Below, piece by piece: positions 1 to 8,841 of a stretch of 64,000 bases of DNA. The notes beneath the pieces are model-generated. The model did no database searches and was not told the DNA's origin. It worked only from the letters and a program-made list of their open reading frames with translations. A program made the position numbers and the translations under genes. Numbering within the stretch: the first letter of the stretch is position 1; every line of letters starts with the position of its first letter. The stretch covers positions 1 through 64,000 of the forward strand of contig JAAZXM010000008.1 of NCBI GenBank assembly GCA_014240165.1. Direction: 5' to 3'. Source of the DNA: Myxococcales bacterium (GTDB lineage: Bacteria; Myxococcota_A; UBA9160; UBA4427).

Positions 1-327
1 CGCGCTGCGCGAGGAAACCCGCGCGGGCCTCGAGGTGATTCAGTCGGGAGAGACCTGGTGGGCCAGAGCGTCGCCATGGACATGATCCTGACCGGGCGCG
101 GAGTCTCGGGGGAGGAGGCACTGCGCGTGGGTTTGGCGAATCGATTGGTGGAACCCGGCGACGCCCTGGCGGCGGCCCGGAGGCTGGCCGAGGAATTGGC
201 GGCTTTCCCCCAACGCTGCATGCGGGCCGATCGGCTCTCGGCGCTGCAGCAGTGGTCTCTCGATCTCGATCCCGCGCTGCGCGAGGAAACCCGCGCGGGC
301 CTCGAGGTGATTCAGTCGGGAGAGACC
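1..327. repeat. Exact 55-bp direct repeat (1-55 and 273-327), probable assembly artefact
   Basis: cgcgctgcgcgaggaaacccgcgcgggcctcgaggtgattcagtcgggagagacc occurs at 1-55 and 273-327; flanking bases diverge immediately. Confidence 0.9.
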
Positions 328-387
328 GCCGCGGGCGCGGGTCGCTTCGCGGCCGGTGCGGGTCGCCACGGAAGCTTCGGTGATTGA
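58..387 (+). CDS. Enoyl-CoA hydratase/isomerase family protein, C-terminal fragment (5' end missing or corrupted at window edge)
   Basis: GQSVAMDMILTGRGVSGEEALRVGLANRLVEPG...ALREETRAGLEVIQSGETAAGAGRFAAGAGRHG is the crotonase-family C-terminal half; upstream sequence is a frame-shifted copy of positions 273-327. Confidence 0.8.
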   Translation: MGQSVAMDMILTGRGVSGEEALRVGLANRLVEPGDALAAARRLAEELAAFPQRCMRADRLSALQQWSLDLDPALREETRAGLEVIQSGETAAGAGRFAAGAGRHGSFGD

Positions 388-468
388 GGCACCGGGGCCC
401 CGATTGGCTACCGTGCGGGCCGAGTCAAAAACCGGGCTGACAGCCGAGAAAAAGGAAGGTCCCAGAAG

Positions 469-1050
469 ATGATTTCGCTGAGCGACGAGGCCGGGGCGCA
501 GGCCCGGGAAGAAGGCCTGGCGGCGCGGATGCTCGAAACCCGGACGGTGCTGGTTGCCGGCCAGGTCGATGAGAAGCTCGCCGAACGCGTGATCAGCCAA
601 TTGCTGATTCTCAACGCCGTGAACCACGACCCGATTCGCCTGGTGATCACCAGCCAGGGCGGGCACGTGGATTCGGGTTTCGCCATCCACGACATGATGA
701 AATTCATCGAATCGCCGGTCCTGACCCTGGGTGCCGGTTGGGTGGCAAGCATTGGCGTGCCGATTCTGCTCGGGGCCGAGAAGGACTGTCGTTACTCGCT
801 ACCGAATACGCGTTTTCTGCTTCATCAGCCCAGCGGCGGAGCCGGGGGCCAGGCCAGCGATATCCGCATCGCGGCCGAGGAAATCCTCAAGTTGCGCGAG
901 CGCATCAACCAGCTCATCGCGGGCGAGACCGGCCAGAGCGCCGAGCAGGTCGAGAATGATAGCGATCGCAATTTCTGGATGAACGCCGAAGAGGCCCTGA
1001 AGTACGGCCTGGTGGCGAAGATCGTGGCCAGCGCGGCCGAAATCGGCTGA
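469..1050 (+). CDS. ClpP-like serine protease (ATP-dependent Clp protease proteolytic subunit)
   Basis: ClpP fold motifs: ITSQGGHVDSG, GWVASIGVPILLGA (Ser), RFLLHQPSGG (His), DSDRNFWMNAEEALKYGLV (Asp region). Confidence 0.88.
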   Translation: MISLSDEAGAQAREEGLAARMLETRTVLVAGQVDEKLAERVISQLLILNAVNHDPIRLVITSQGGHVDSGFAIHDMMKFIESPVLTLGAGWVASIGVPILLGAEKDCRYSLPNTRFLLHQPSGGAGGQASDIRIAAEEILKLRERINQLIAGETGQSAEQVENDSDRNFWMNAEEALKYGLVAKIVASAAEIG

Positions 1051-1107
1051 TTTCATCTTTCGGCGCGGTTTTGGACGAGAACGCTTCCGGGGTATCTTTT
1101 CCGATCC

Positions 1108-2127
1108 ATGAGTACAACCCTGCGTGATCGCCTGGACCGTCCGCTTCGGGATCTTCGTATCTCGGTCACGGACCGGTGCAACTTTCGTTGCACCTACTGC
1201 ATGCCCGCCGAACTCTTTGGCGAGTCCTACACCTTTCTTCCCCGGGAAGAGATCCTGACCTTCGAGGAGATCGAGCGCCTGGTGGGCTTGATGGTGCCCA
1301 TGGGGGTGAGCAAGGTTCGGATCACCGGGGGCGAGCCGCTGCTTCGCCACGGACTGCACGAATTGGTCCGCGATCTGAATGCGATCCCGGGTGTCGATGA
1401 CATCGCACTCACCACCAACGCAAGCCTGCTGGGCCGCATGGCGGGGCAACTCAGGCGCGAGGGCTTGGGTCGCCTGACCATCAGTCTCGACAGTCTCGAC
1501 TCGGCCGTCTTCAGCCAGATGAACGGCGACAAGCTTTCGCTTCAGCGGGTTCTCGATGGCATCGAGGCGGCCGAGGCGGCGGGTTTCGACGCCATGAAGA
1601 TCAACTGCGTGGTGCAAAAGGGAGTGAACGATCACACCCTGGTGGCGTTGGCGCGGCATTTCAAGGGTACGGGACATATCGTTCGCTTCATCGAGTTCAT
1701 GGACGTGGGGACGAAGAACGGTTGGCAACTCGACCAGGTCTTGTCCGCCCATGAGATTTTCGGCTTGATCGATAGCGAGATGCCCCTGGAGCCCGCGCCC
1801 CCAAACTACCCGGGTGAGGTGGCGAGGCGCTTTCGCTACCGCGATGGCGACGGCGAGATCGGCATCATCAGTTCGGTGACCCAGCCCTTCTGCGGAGAGT
1901 GCAGCCGCGCTCGCCTGACCACCGACGGTCAGCTGGTGACGTGTCTCTTTGCGTCGGGGGGAAGCGATCTCCGGGCGCCCCTGCGTGCGGGGGCGAGCGA
2001 CGACGAATTGCGCGAGCAAATTCGCGGCATCTGGTCGGGGCGCAGCGATCGCTACTCCGAGGAGCGAACCGAGCAACTCGGGAATCAGCGCCCCGAGCGC
2101 GTGGAGATGTACCAGATCGGCGGTTGA
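1108..2127 (+). CDS. moaA: GTP 3',8-cyclase MoaA (radical SAM, molybdenum cofactor biosynthesis)
   Basis: LRISVTDRCNFRCTYCMP radical-SAM CxxxCxxC; C-terminal SSVTQPFCGECSRARLTTDGQLVTCLFA second 4Fe-4S motif. Confidence 0.97.
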   Translation: MSTTLRDRLDRPLRDLRISVTDRCNFRCTYCMPAELFGESYTFLPREEILTFEEIERLVGLMVPMGVSKVRITGGEPLLRHGLHELVRDLNAIPGVDDIALTTNASLLGRMAGQLRREGLGRLTISLDSLDSAVFSQMNGDKLSLQRVLDGIEAAEAAGFDAMKINCVVQKGVNDHTLVALARHFKGTGHIVRFIEFMDVGTKNGWQLDQVLSAHEIFGLIDSEMPLEPAPPNYPGEVARRFRYRDGDGEIGIISSVTQPFCGECSRARLTTDGQLVTCLFASGGSDLRAPLRAGASDDELREQIRGIWSGRSDRYSEERTEQLGNQRPERVEMYQIGG

Positions 2128-2146
2128 TCCCGGGCGGCGCGATGAA

Positions 2147-2815
2147 TCAGTTGGCGATCAGCAAGCGGAGCCGGTTGCCCACCCTTTCGGCGTAGTCGGC
2201 GAGGTCGGCGATCCAGAGAATCAGCTGGTGCCAATAGAGCGTGGCCACCCCCAACTCGTCCTCCAGGGCGAAGAGCGCCCGGGCCGCTACATCTGAAAGG
2301 ACATCGGTCTCGGATTCGATGCGACCGAGTTCACCGATCATCTCCTCGATTCGGGCGACTTCCCGATCGCCAAAGCCCGTCTCTACCAATTCGTCGAGTT
2401 CCCCGATGACGCGCTGGCCCTGCTCGCATGCGGCGATCACCTTGGCGGTGAGGGCCCGGAAAGGCTCGGCGAGGTTGGGCGGCAAATGCATTCCACGTTG
2501 GTCGATCAATTCGGCGATGTCCTGGGCCGTATCCGCGATGGAATCCTGGCAGTCGAGGATGTCCAGCATATCCCTGCGTTCCAGGGCGAGCATCAGACGG
2601 CGGGGCATGTGCCGGCGAATATCGTGTTTCAATTCGTCGGCCTTGTGCTCCAGCCGATCGATTTCTGCTCGTTGGGCCGAGATGGCTGCGTCGTCGCCAT
2701 TCGCCATGGCTTCGATCAGTGGCACGACTTCGCTCGCGCAGGCGACTGCGGCGCGCATGTGTTCCTGCATGGGTTTGATGGGCGAGCGGCCAACCAGTTT
2801 GTCGATCCAGGACAC
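2147..2815 (-). CDS. DUF47 / PhoU-like family protein (PiT accessory)
   Basis: MSWIDKLVGRSPIKPMQEHM... DUF47-type helical protein adjacent to a PiT transporter. Confidence 0.88.
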   Translation of the reverse strand: MSWIDKLVGRSPIKPMQEHMRAAVACASEVVPLIEAMANGDDAAISAQRAEIDRLEHKADELKHDIRRHMPRRLMLALERRDMLDILDCQDSIADTAQDIAELIDQRGMHLPPNLAEPFRALTAKVIAACEQGQRVIGELDELVETGFGDREVARIEEMIGELGRIESETDVLSDVAARALFALEDELGVATLYWHQLILWIADLADYAERVGNRLRLLIAN

Positions 2816-2823
2816 ATTGCCTC

Positions 2824-4077
2824 CTAGGGAGTCAGCAGACCCTTGAAGAAGTAGTAGAAGAAGACCGAGAGCCCGGCCGCGATGGGCAGGGTGGCGACCC
2901 AGGAGGCGATGATGCTGCCCACGACCCGAAGGTCGATGGCCCCGATCCCGCGCGCGAGGCCCACGCCGAGGACGGCGCCCACCAGGGTGTGGGTGGTGGA
3001 TACCGGAATTCCAAGCCGAGAAGCCAGCACGATGGTGGTGGCCGCCGCGAGTTCCGCGGCGAAGCCGCGGCTCGGGGTCAGCTCGGTGATGCGCTTGCCC
3101 ACGGTCTCCATCACGCGATAGCCCCAGGTCGCCAGGCCGACCACGATTCCCACCCCGCCGATGGCCAGCATCCAGGGCGCCACGGGCGCCTTGCTGGCGA
3201 GTTCATTGCCGCTGACCGCGCTCGCAATGGCAGCCAGGGGACCGATGGAGTTGGCCACGTCGTTGGAGCCATGGGCGAAGGCCACCGCACAAGCGGTGAG
3301 AATTTGGAGGACAACGAAGACTCGCTCGACTTGATCGAAGCGGTGTTTTCCGTCGCTTTCCTTGGTCCCCACTCGGCTGATGAAGAAGGCGCCGAGTCCG
3401 GCCCCCAACAGGCCGAGCAGCGCGGATCCCAGCAGCGCCTCGGGGAGATTCAGGTCGAGGTTCAAGTTCTTGAGACCCTTGAACAGGGTGACGAGGCCGA
3501 TGACGAAGAAGACGAAGAAGAAGAAATAGGGACCGAGTTTGCGCACCTGCTCGAGGGGCTTGGAGCGATCGAGGATCATCTTCCGGGTGAATTGGAAGAT
3601 CCCAAAGGCGATCACACCCGCCAGCAAAGGTGAGCTGAGCCAGGACACCACGATCTGCCCGACCTTGGGCCAGTTGACCACGTTCATCCCGATGCCCACG
3701 GCCCCGAAACCCACGATGGCGCCCACGATGGAATGGGTCGTGGAGACCGGGAGGCCCAGCCAGGTGGCGCCCATGAGCAAGGTCGCCGCCGAGGCCAGGG
3801 CAGCCAACATCCCGCAGATGAGTTGGTCCTGGCTCACCAGGTCCATGTCGATCATGCCCTTGCGCACGGTGTCGGTGACGTGACCCCCCGCCAGGAAGGC
3901 GCCCAGGAACTCGAGCAGGGCAGCGACCACGATGGCGTGTCGGATCGTGAGGGCGCCAGATCCGACGCTTGTCCCCATTGCGTTGGCGACATCATTGGCC
4001 CCGATGGCCCAGGCCATATAAAGGGCGAGAACGCCAGCTATCCAGAGTTCGGTGGGAATCGAATCAAGCCCGGGCAT
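2824..4077 (-). CDS. PiT family inorganic phosphate transporter
   Basis: Duplicated GANDVANAMGTSVGSGAL and GSNDVANSIGPL signatures, multiple TM helices. Confidence 0.95.
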   Translation of the reverse strand: MPGLDSIPTELWIAGVLALYMAWAIGANDVANAMGTSVGSGALTIRHAIVVAALLEFLGAFLAGGHVTDTVRKGMIDMDLVSQDQLICGMLAALASAATLLMGATWLGLPVSTTHSIVGAIVGFGAVGIGMNVVNWPKVGQIVVSWLSSPLLAGVIAFGIFQFTRKMILDRSKPLEQVRKLGPYFFFFVFFVIGLVTLFKGLKNLNLDLNLPEALLGSALLGLLGAGLGAFFISRVGTKESDGKHRFDQVERVFVVLQILTACAVAFAHGSNDVANSIGPLAAIASAVSGNELASKAPVAPWMLAIGGVGIVVGLATWGYRVMETVGKRITELTPSRGFAAELAAATTIVLASRLGIPVSTTHTLVGAVLGVGLARGIGAIDLRVVGSIIASWVATLPIAAGLSVFFYYFFKGLLTP

Positions 4078-4348
4078 CGCTATTCGCGGTCCTCATTGGC
4101 ACCAGTGGCCTTGAAATGCAGGTGCGGACAGTTGCCCCATGCGCCGCTGCCCCCCCTGCTTTGGGTCGGTGCTTATCTTTCCTGAACTCCGGGCTGGACG
4201 AAAGGCCAGAGGGAGATTTTTTGGGCCCGATCGGCGGAAAATTCAGCGATGGGGGGGCGCGGGCCAGCTCGACGAAAGCGGCGCCGGCGGAGGGCGAGCC
4301 CGGCGATCCCGACCCCATGCCGCCGTCGGCCTCGAGTCCGCTGGATCG

Positions 4349-5053
4349 TTAGCGGGGTGAATCGTTGCCGGATTCGTATGTGATGACGGGCTTCTCGCCG
4401 CGATAGTGGACGAAGAGTCTTCGCTCCGGCTGCCCGCCCTGGCCGGGACCGGGCGGCCCGGCGGCGAACGCCCGGGCCTCTTCGAGCATGAAACGAGTGA
4501 CGTCGATGATGGGGAGCCGGAGGGCCTCTTTCAGGGGGTACCACGCGAGATCGAGGAGTTCGTCGTTGGATCGAAGCTCTCCGCGGGCCGCGTTTGCGTT
4601 CGCGACGAAGAAGCGGGCGTGAAAGCGGACGGGGCTGACGCTCGGCGTGATGGCGCGGCCGATCAAGCCCAGGGCGGCGTGGTCCGGGGCCAGGCCGCGT
4701 GCTTCGAATTCGCGCCAGGTGCCGGAGCCCGGGGCGCGGAATTCAGCGGGCCGGGCCACGAAAAGGCCGGTTTCCTCGTAGGTTTCCCGGATCGCGGCAT
4801 GGGCCAATGCCCGGGCGGCGGTTTCGCTCACCGAAGCGCTCGTTCGCACCGCGCGCTCGGTCCCCTGGGCCAGGGGAAGGGGGCAGGGTGCGCGCCGATC
4901 ATCCGGGTCCACCTTGCCGCCGGGAAAAACGAAAGCGTCGGGGATGAAGGCGGAGGCGGGCGGGCGGCGCCCCATGAGAACCGAGAGGCCGCCCCGTCCC
5001 TTTTTGAGGAGCAGGAGGCTCGCGGCGTCACGGGGCTTGGCGATGGGGGGCAT
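4349..5053 (-). CDS. NUDIX hydrolase
   Basis: AFVFPGGKVDPDD...AIRETYEETGLFV Nudix box. Confidence 0.88.
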   Translation of the reverse strand: MPPIAKPRDAASLLLLKKGRGGLSVLMGRRPPASAFIPDAFVFPGGKVDPDDRRAPCPLPLAQGTERAVRTSASVSETAARALAHAAIRETYEETGLFVARPAEFRAPGSGTWREFEARGLAPDHAALGLIGRAITPSVSPVRFHARFFVANANAARGELRSNDELLDLAWYPLKEALRLPIIDVTRFMLEEARAFAAGPPGPGQGGQPERRLFVHYRGEKPVITYESGNDSPR

Positions 5054-5183
5054 ACTTCTCCGAAGGGCGGGGCCCAGACCTTATCGCCGGGTCGGCGGGT
5101 TTTCGAGGTGCGGTCGACACCGCCCGGCGCCCCGACTTCCGGCCCTGCTTGCCCGGCCCATGGCCTTTGGCTAAGCACCTCGG

Positions 5184-6173
5184 ATGCCTCATACCGAAGA
5201 GCGCCGCGTTGCCGTCGAGGCCGTGGAAATGGCGAGCCGCCTATGCCGGCAGGTTCAGGCGAACCTGGTGGCCCAGGCCTCCATGGACAAGAGTGATAAG
5301 TCTCCGGTGACCGTGGCGGATTTCGGCGCTCAGGCGGTGGTCACCCATATTTTGCGCGGCGCATTTCCCGATATTCCGCTGGTGGGCGAAGAGGACGCCG
5401 CGGCCCTGCGCGAACCTGCCAACCGCGAGTTGGCCGAACAGGTGGTGGCCCACGTGGGCGAAGCCGTTCCGGGGCTGGGCTTCGGGGATGTGCTCGACCT
5501 CATCGACGCGGGAACCCACGGCGGGGGCGCCTCGGGGCGCTTTTGGACCCTGGATCCCATCGATGGCACCAAGGGTTTCCTGCGTCTGGATCAATACGCC
5601 GTGGCGCTGGCCCTGATCGAGGACGGCGAAGTCATTCTTGGCGTGCTGGGTTGTCCGAACCTTTCGCTCGCGGCCAGCGAGGCCGACGGCGAGCGGGGCT
5701 GTCTCTTCGCGGCCGTGAAGGGGGAGGGCGCCTTCCAGCGCTCTCTTGCCGGGGGGGAAGAGGTGGGCGTTCACGTCACGGAGGTGGCCGCCACCCAGGA
5801 AGCGAATTTCTGCGAGTCCGTCGAGGCCGCGCACTCGTCACAATCCGATTCGGCCCGGGTGGCCGAGCGCCTCGGCATCACGGCCGACCCCTTTCGGATC
5901 GACAGCCAGTGCAAATATGGCGCGGTGAGTCGGGGCGATGCGTCCATCTACCTTCGCTTGCCGACGCGCAAGGATTACGAGGAAAAGATCTGGGATCACG
6001 CCGCGGGTTCCATCGTGGTGAGTGAGGCCGGGGGCCGGGTGACGGACGTCATGGGCCGCGATCTCGATTTTTCCCGGGGCCGGACCCTGGCGGACAACTC
6101 CGGCGTGATCGTCACCAACGGCCGCCTGCACGAACCCGTGGTGGCTGCGGTTCGCGAAGTCCTCGGGGTTTAG
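5184..6173 (+). CDS. 3'(2'),5'-bisphosphate nucleotidase, HAL2/SAL1-like (inositol monophosphatase superfamily)
   Basis: WTLDPIDGTKGFLR metal motif; ESVEAAHSSQSDSARVAERLG...RIDSQCKYGAVSRGDASIYLRLP...YEEKIWDHAAGSIVVSEAGGRVTD matches the SAL1/HAL2 subfamily pattern. Confidence 0.92.
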   Translation: MPHTEERRVAVEAVEMASRLCRQVQANLVAQASMDKSDKSPVTVADFGAQAVVTHILRGAFPDIPLVGEEDAAALREPANRELAEQVVAHVGEAVPGLGFGDVLDLIDAGTHGGGASGRFWTLDPIDGTKGFLRLDQYAVALALIEDGEVILGVLGCPNLSLAASEADGERGCLFAAVKGEGAFQRSLAGGEEVGVHVTEVAATQEANFCESVEAAHSSQSDSARVAERLGITADPFRIDSQCKYGAVSRGDASIYLRLPTRKDYEEKIWDHAAGSIVVSEAGGRVTDVMGRDLDFSRGRTLADNSGVIVTNGRLHEPVVAAVREVLGV

Positions 6174-6197
6174 CGCTCCACCCCGGATTCCGCGGAA

Positions 6198-7511
6198 TCA
6201 GCCGACCTCGGCGAGCAGGTCGGCAACGGCGCCAAAGACCTCGAGGGTCTCGCGGGTTTCCGCTTCGCCGTGTGCCGTGGAGATGAAGAACTTTTCGTGG
6301 GCCTTGAGGACGCCATGGTCCACCAGGAGCGCGCCAAAGCGCGCGTCCATCGCGGGGTCGGCGGCTCGCGCCTGGCGAAAATTGCCCACCACCTCCGGGC
6401 TGAACCAGGGCTGAAAGGCCGGGGCTTCCCCGGTGATGCTGTGGGGAATGCCCGCTCGCTCCAATGCCTCTCCCAGCCCGCGCATCAAGGTTCGGCCCGT
6501 GGTGAAGAGTTGCTCGTAGGTGCCTGGCTTGCGCAGCTCGGACAGGGTGGCGAGGGCAGCGGCGCAGACGATGGAGTTGCCCGAGAAAGTGCCCGTCATG
6601 CGCACGTGGTCGCCCTGGGCCAGGCGCCTGGGGTCCGCGTGGTCCATCAGGTCGGCACGACCGCAGAGCACCGAGATCGGATAGCCGCTGGCGATGCCTT
6701 TGCAGATCGCCGCCATGTCGGGCACGACGCCGTAATATTCCTGGGCCCCGCCCAGGGCCAGGCGGAAACCCGTCACCACCTCGTCGAAGATCAGCACGAT
6801 GCCGTGCTGGCGGGTGAGTTCGCGCAGCCCCTCGAGAAAACCGGGTTCAGGCGGCAGGGTCCGCTGCATGGGCTCGACGATGATGGCCGCAAGGCTGTCG
6901 GCCTCGGCTTCGATCAGGGCCCGGGTTGTTTCGAGGTCGTTCCACGGCGCGATGCGGACCTGGCCCTGGACCGCCTCGGGGATGCCCGCCGAATTGGGCA
7001 CGGCCTCGGGGAACGCTACCGGTTCCCGGGTCCATTGGTTGCCCATCAGCGCATAGTCGTTCATGCCGTGAAAGGCGCCTTCGAATTTCATGATCTTCTC
7101 GCGCCCGGTGAACGCCCGGGCGATGCGCATGGCAAAGAAGGTCGATTCCGATCCGCTGTTGTTGAAGCAGACTTTTTCGGCGCAGGGCACGCACTCGGTG
7201 ATGGCCCGGGCGAGTTCGATGGCCCCTTCGTTGACCAATAAATAGCTGCTTCCCTTTTCGAGTCGCTCGCGAACCGCGTCGGCGACGGCGGGATGCGCAT
7301 GCCCCAGGAGAAGAGGGCCCGAGCCCATCAGGTAGTCGATGTACTCGTTGCCGCTGACGTCGCGAATGCGGCAGCCCTTTGCGCTCTCCACCACCATGGC
7401 GTGGAGGGGCGAAAGGCTGGAAGCCGTCACCGCGGAGGGGAGCAACTGCGCGCTGGCTTCGAGCAGTTCGCGTTCGCGCTCGCTGCGGGGCGCGCGCACG
7501 AAGTTTCCCAT
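6198..7511 (-). CDS. Class III PLP-dependent aminotransferase (glutamate-1-semialdehyde aminomutase-like)
   Basis: FNNSGSESTFFAMRIARAFTGREKI, LIFDEVVTGFRLALGG, AICKGIASGYPISVLCG (PLP Lys). Confidence 0.9.
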   Translation of the reverse strand: MGNFVRAPRSERERELLEASAQLLPSAVTASSLSPLHAMVVESAKGCRIRDVSGNEYIDYLMGSGPLLLGHAHPAVADAVRERLEKGSSYLLVNEGAIELARAITECVPCAEKVCFNNSGSESTFFAMRIARAFTGREKIMKFEGAFHGMNDYALMGNQWTREPVAFPEAVPNSAGIPEAVQGQVRIAPWNDLETTRALIEAEADSLAAIIVEPMQRTLPPEPGFLEGLRELTRQHGIVLIFDEVVTGFRLALGGAQEYYGVVPDMAAICKGIASGYPISVLCGRADLMDHADPRRLAQGDHVRMTGTFSGNSIVCAAALATLSELRKPGTYEQLFTTGRTLMRGLGEALERAGIPHSITGEAPAFQPWFSPEVVGNFRQARAADPAMDARFGALLVDHGVLKAHEKFFISTAHGEAETRETLEVFGAVADLLAEVG

Positions 7512-8699
7512 TCAGGCGCGCTCCTCGGGCTGCATGCCGAAATGATCCATGTAGGCCTGGAAGCGCTCGAGGATCTCGCCCCGCTCGATGCCCACGTCTT
7601 CGCTGGCTCGGCTGTACTCATGACGGCCGTGTTTGTGTTGGGGATTGTCCGTGTGCCAAGCCCTCAGCTTGTCCTCGCTGGCATTGGAGAGTTCCCGCCC
7701 GAAATGCGTGTGGATATTGCGCACGGCCTCGATGGGGTCGGTCATGAAATCCGCGAAATGCAGATCGTAGAACTGCGCGGGGTCCCGGCCTTTTCGCACC
7801 TCGATCGCGCTTTCGGCGCCGCTGGCCCAGAGGTCCACTTGTCGCCGGGCGATCTCGCCCGGGTCGATGTCCTTTTCCGCCAGGGCGCGAAAACCCGTGA
7901 TCAGGCTGAGGTAGGACGAGAAAACCGAGGCCGGGTCACGATGGGTCTGGATGATGCAGGCATCGGGGTAGACCTCGAGAAAATTTTCGAGGTAACGCAT
8001 GTGGACCGGGTATTTGAGCAGCCAGGGCCGTTCGGGACACGTCGAGCCGATCAGCTTCAGCAGGTCGCGATGTCGCCGGTAGGTGGGGCGCATATCGGTC
8101 TGCTGGTACCAAGACGAATAGGTGGGCAGGTGGTTGTTCACCTCGAAGCCGTCGTCGGTGAATTCTTGGACCATGAGTTGCCGACACTCCTCGGGAAGCT
8201 CGGGGCTCATGAAATGAACCGCCTTGAGGGAGGGGTCGGCCTGGTACATCGCCTGAATCTGGGCGTCGGCCATCTTGAAGGCGGGATGCTCGCTCCAGGC
8301 TTCGCGGGGCGGGCGCGGCTGGGGGCTGCAGCCGAGCCAATACTCCAGGGCCTGGAGTTCGGGATCCTGACCCATCAGATAGTGAAGCGCGGTGCTGCCC
8401 GTGCGGATCAGCCCGCAGATCACCAGGGGGCGTTCGATGCGGGTCTCCAGGATTTCGGGTTGCTCCCGCAATTGCCGTTGGGATTGAAGCCGGCTCGCCA
8501 GGATGCCCAGCACCATCTGCTTGGCCATGACGGCGCCGTGCTCGTTGAAGCGGGCCTCCTCGTCGTAGCCCGCGAGCAGAACGCGCAGGCCTTCGAGATA
8601 ACTCGGGTCTCCAAAATCGTCGCAGCCCGCGATCGCGGCGGCTTCGGCGTGGAGACGTTCTTCGGATTGGGCGAAGCCCCCGGCGGCTGTAGAGTTCAT
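7512..8699 (-). CDS. Sulfotransferase family protein
   Basis: PLVICGLIRTGSTALHYLMGQDPEL (5'-PSB loop) and IIQTHRDPASVFSSYLSL (3'-PB); start taken at MNSTAAGG; TGAATG stop-start overlap with next gene. Confidence 0.88.
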   Translation of the reverse strand: MNSTAAGGFAQSEERLHAEAAAIAGCDDFGDPSYLEGLRVLLAGYDEEARFNEHGAVMAKQMVLGILASRLQSQRQLREQPEILETRIERPLVICGLIRTGSTALHYLMGQDPELQALEYWLGCSPQPRPPREAWSEHPAFKMADAQIQAMYQADPSLKAVHFMSPELPEECRQLMVQEFTDDGFEVNNHLPTYSSWYQQTDMRPTYRRHRDLLKLIGSTCPERPWLLKYPVHMRYLENFLEVYPDACIIQTHRDPASVFSSYLSLITGFRALAEKDIDPGEIARRQVDLWASGAESAIEVRKGRDPAQFYDLHFADFMTDPIEAVRNIHTHFGRELSNASEDKLRAWHTDNPQHKHGRHEYSRASEDVGIERGEILERFQAYMDHFGMQPEERA

Positions 8700-8841
8700 G
8701 GCCGAGCAGGGTAGGGGCTCAGCTGCGCGGGGCCAAATCCTGCGGCGAGCCGCCAGCGCCGCTTCGGATCGGCTCCGAAAGGGCTCCCGAGCCCTCTCGA
8801 AATTGTTCGATGCCATTGATTTTGCTAATCAATCGGGCGCT

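Noticed and set aside
799-2076. 425-aa minus-strand ORF
   Set aside because: Antisense to clpP-like and moaA genes.
4078-4348. Possible small gene between PiT and NUDIX genes
   Set aside because: Short ORFs in several frames are low-complexity and lack a convincing start or homology pattern.
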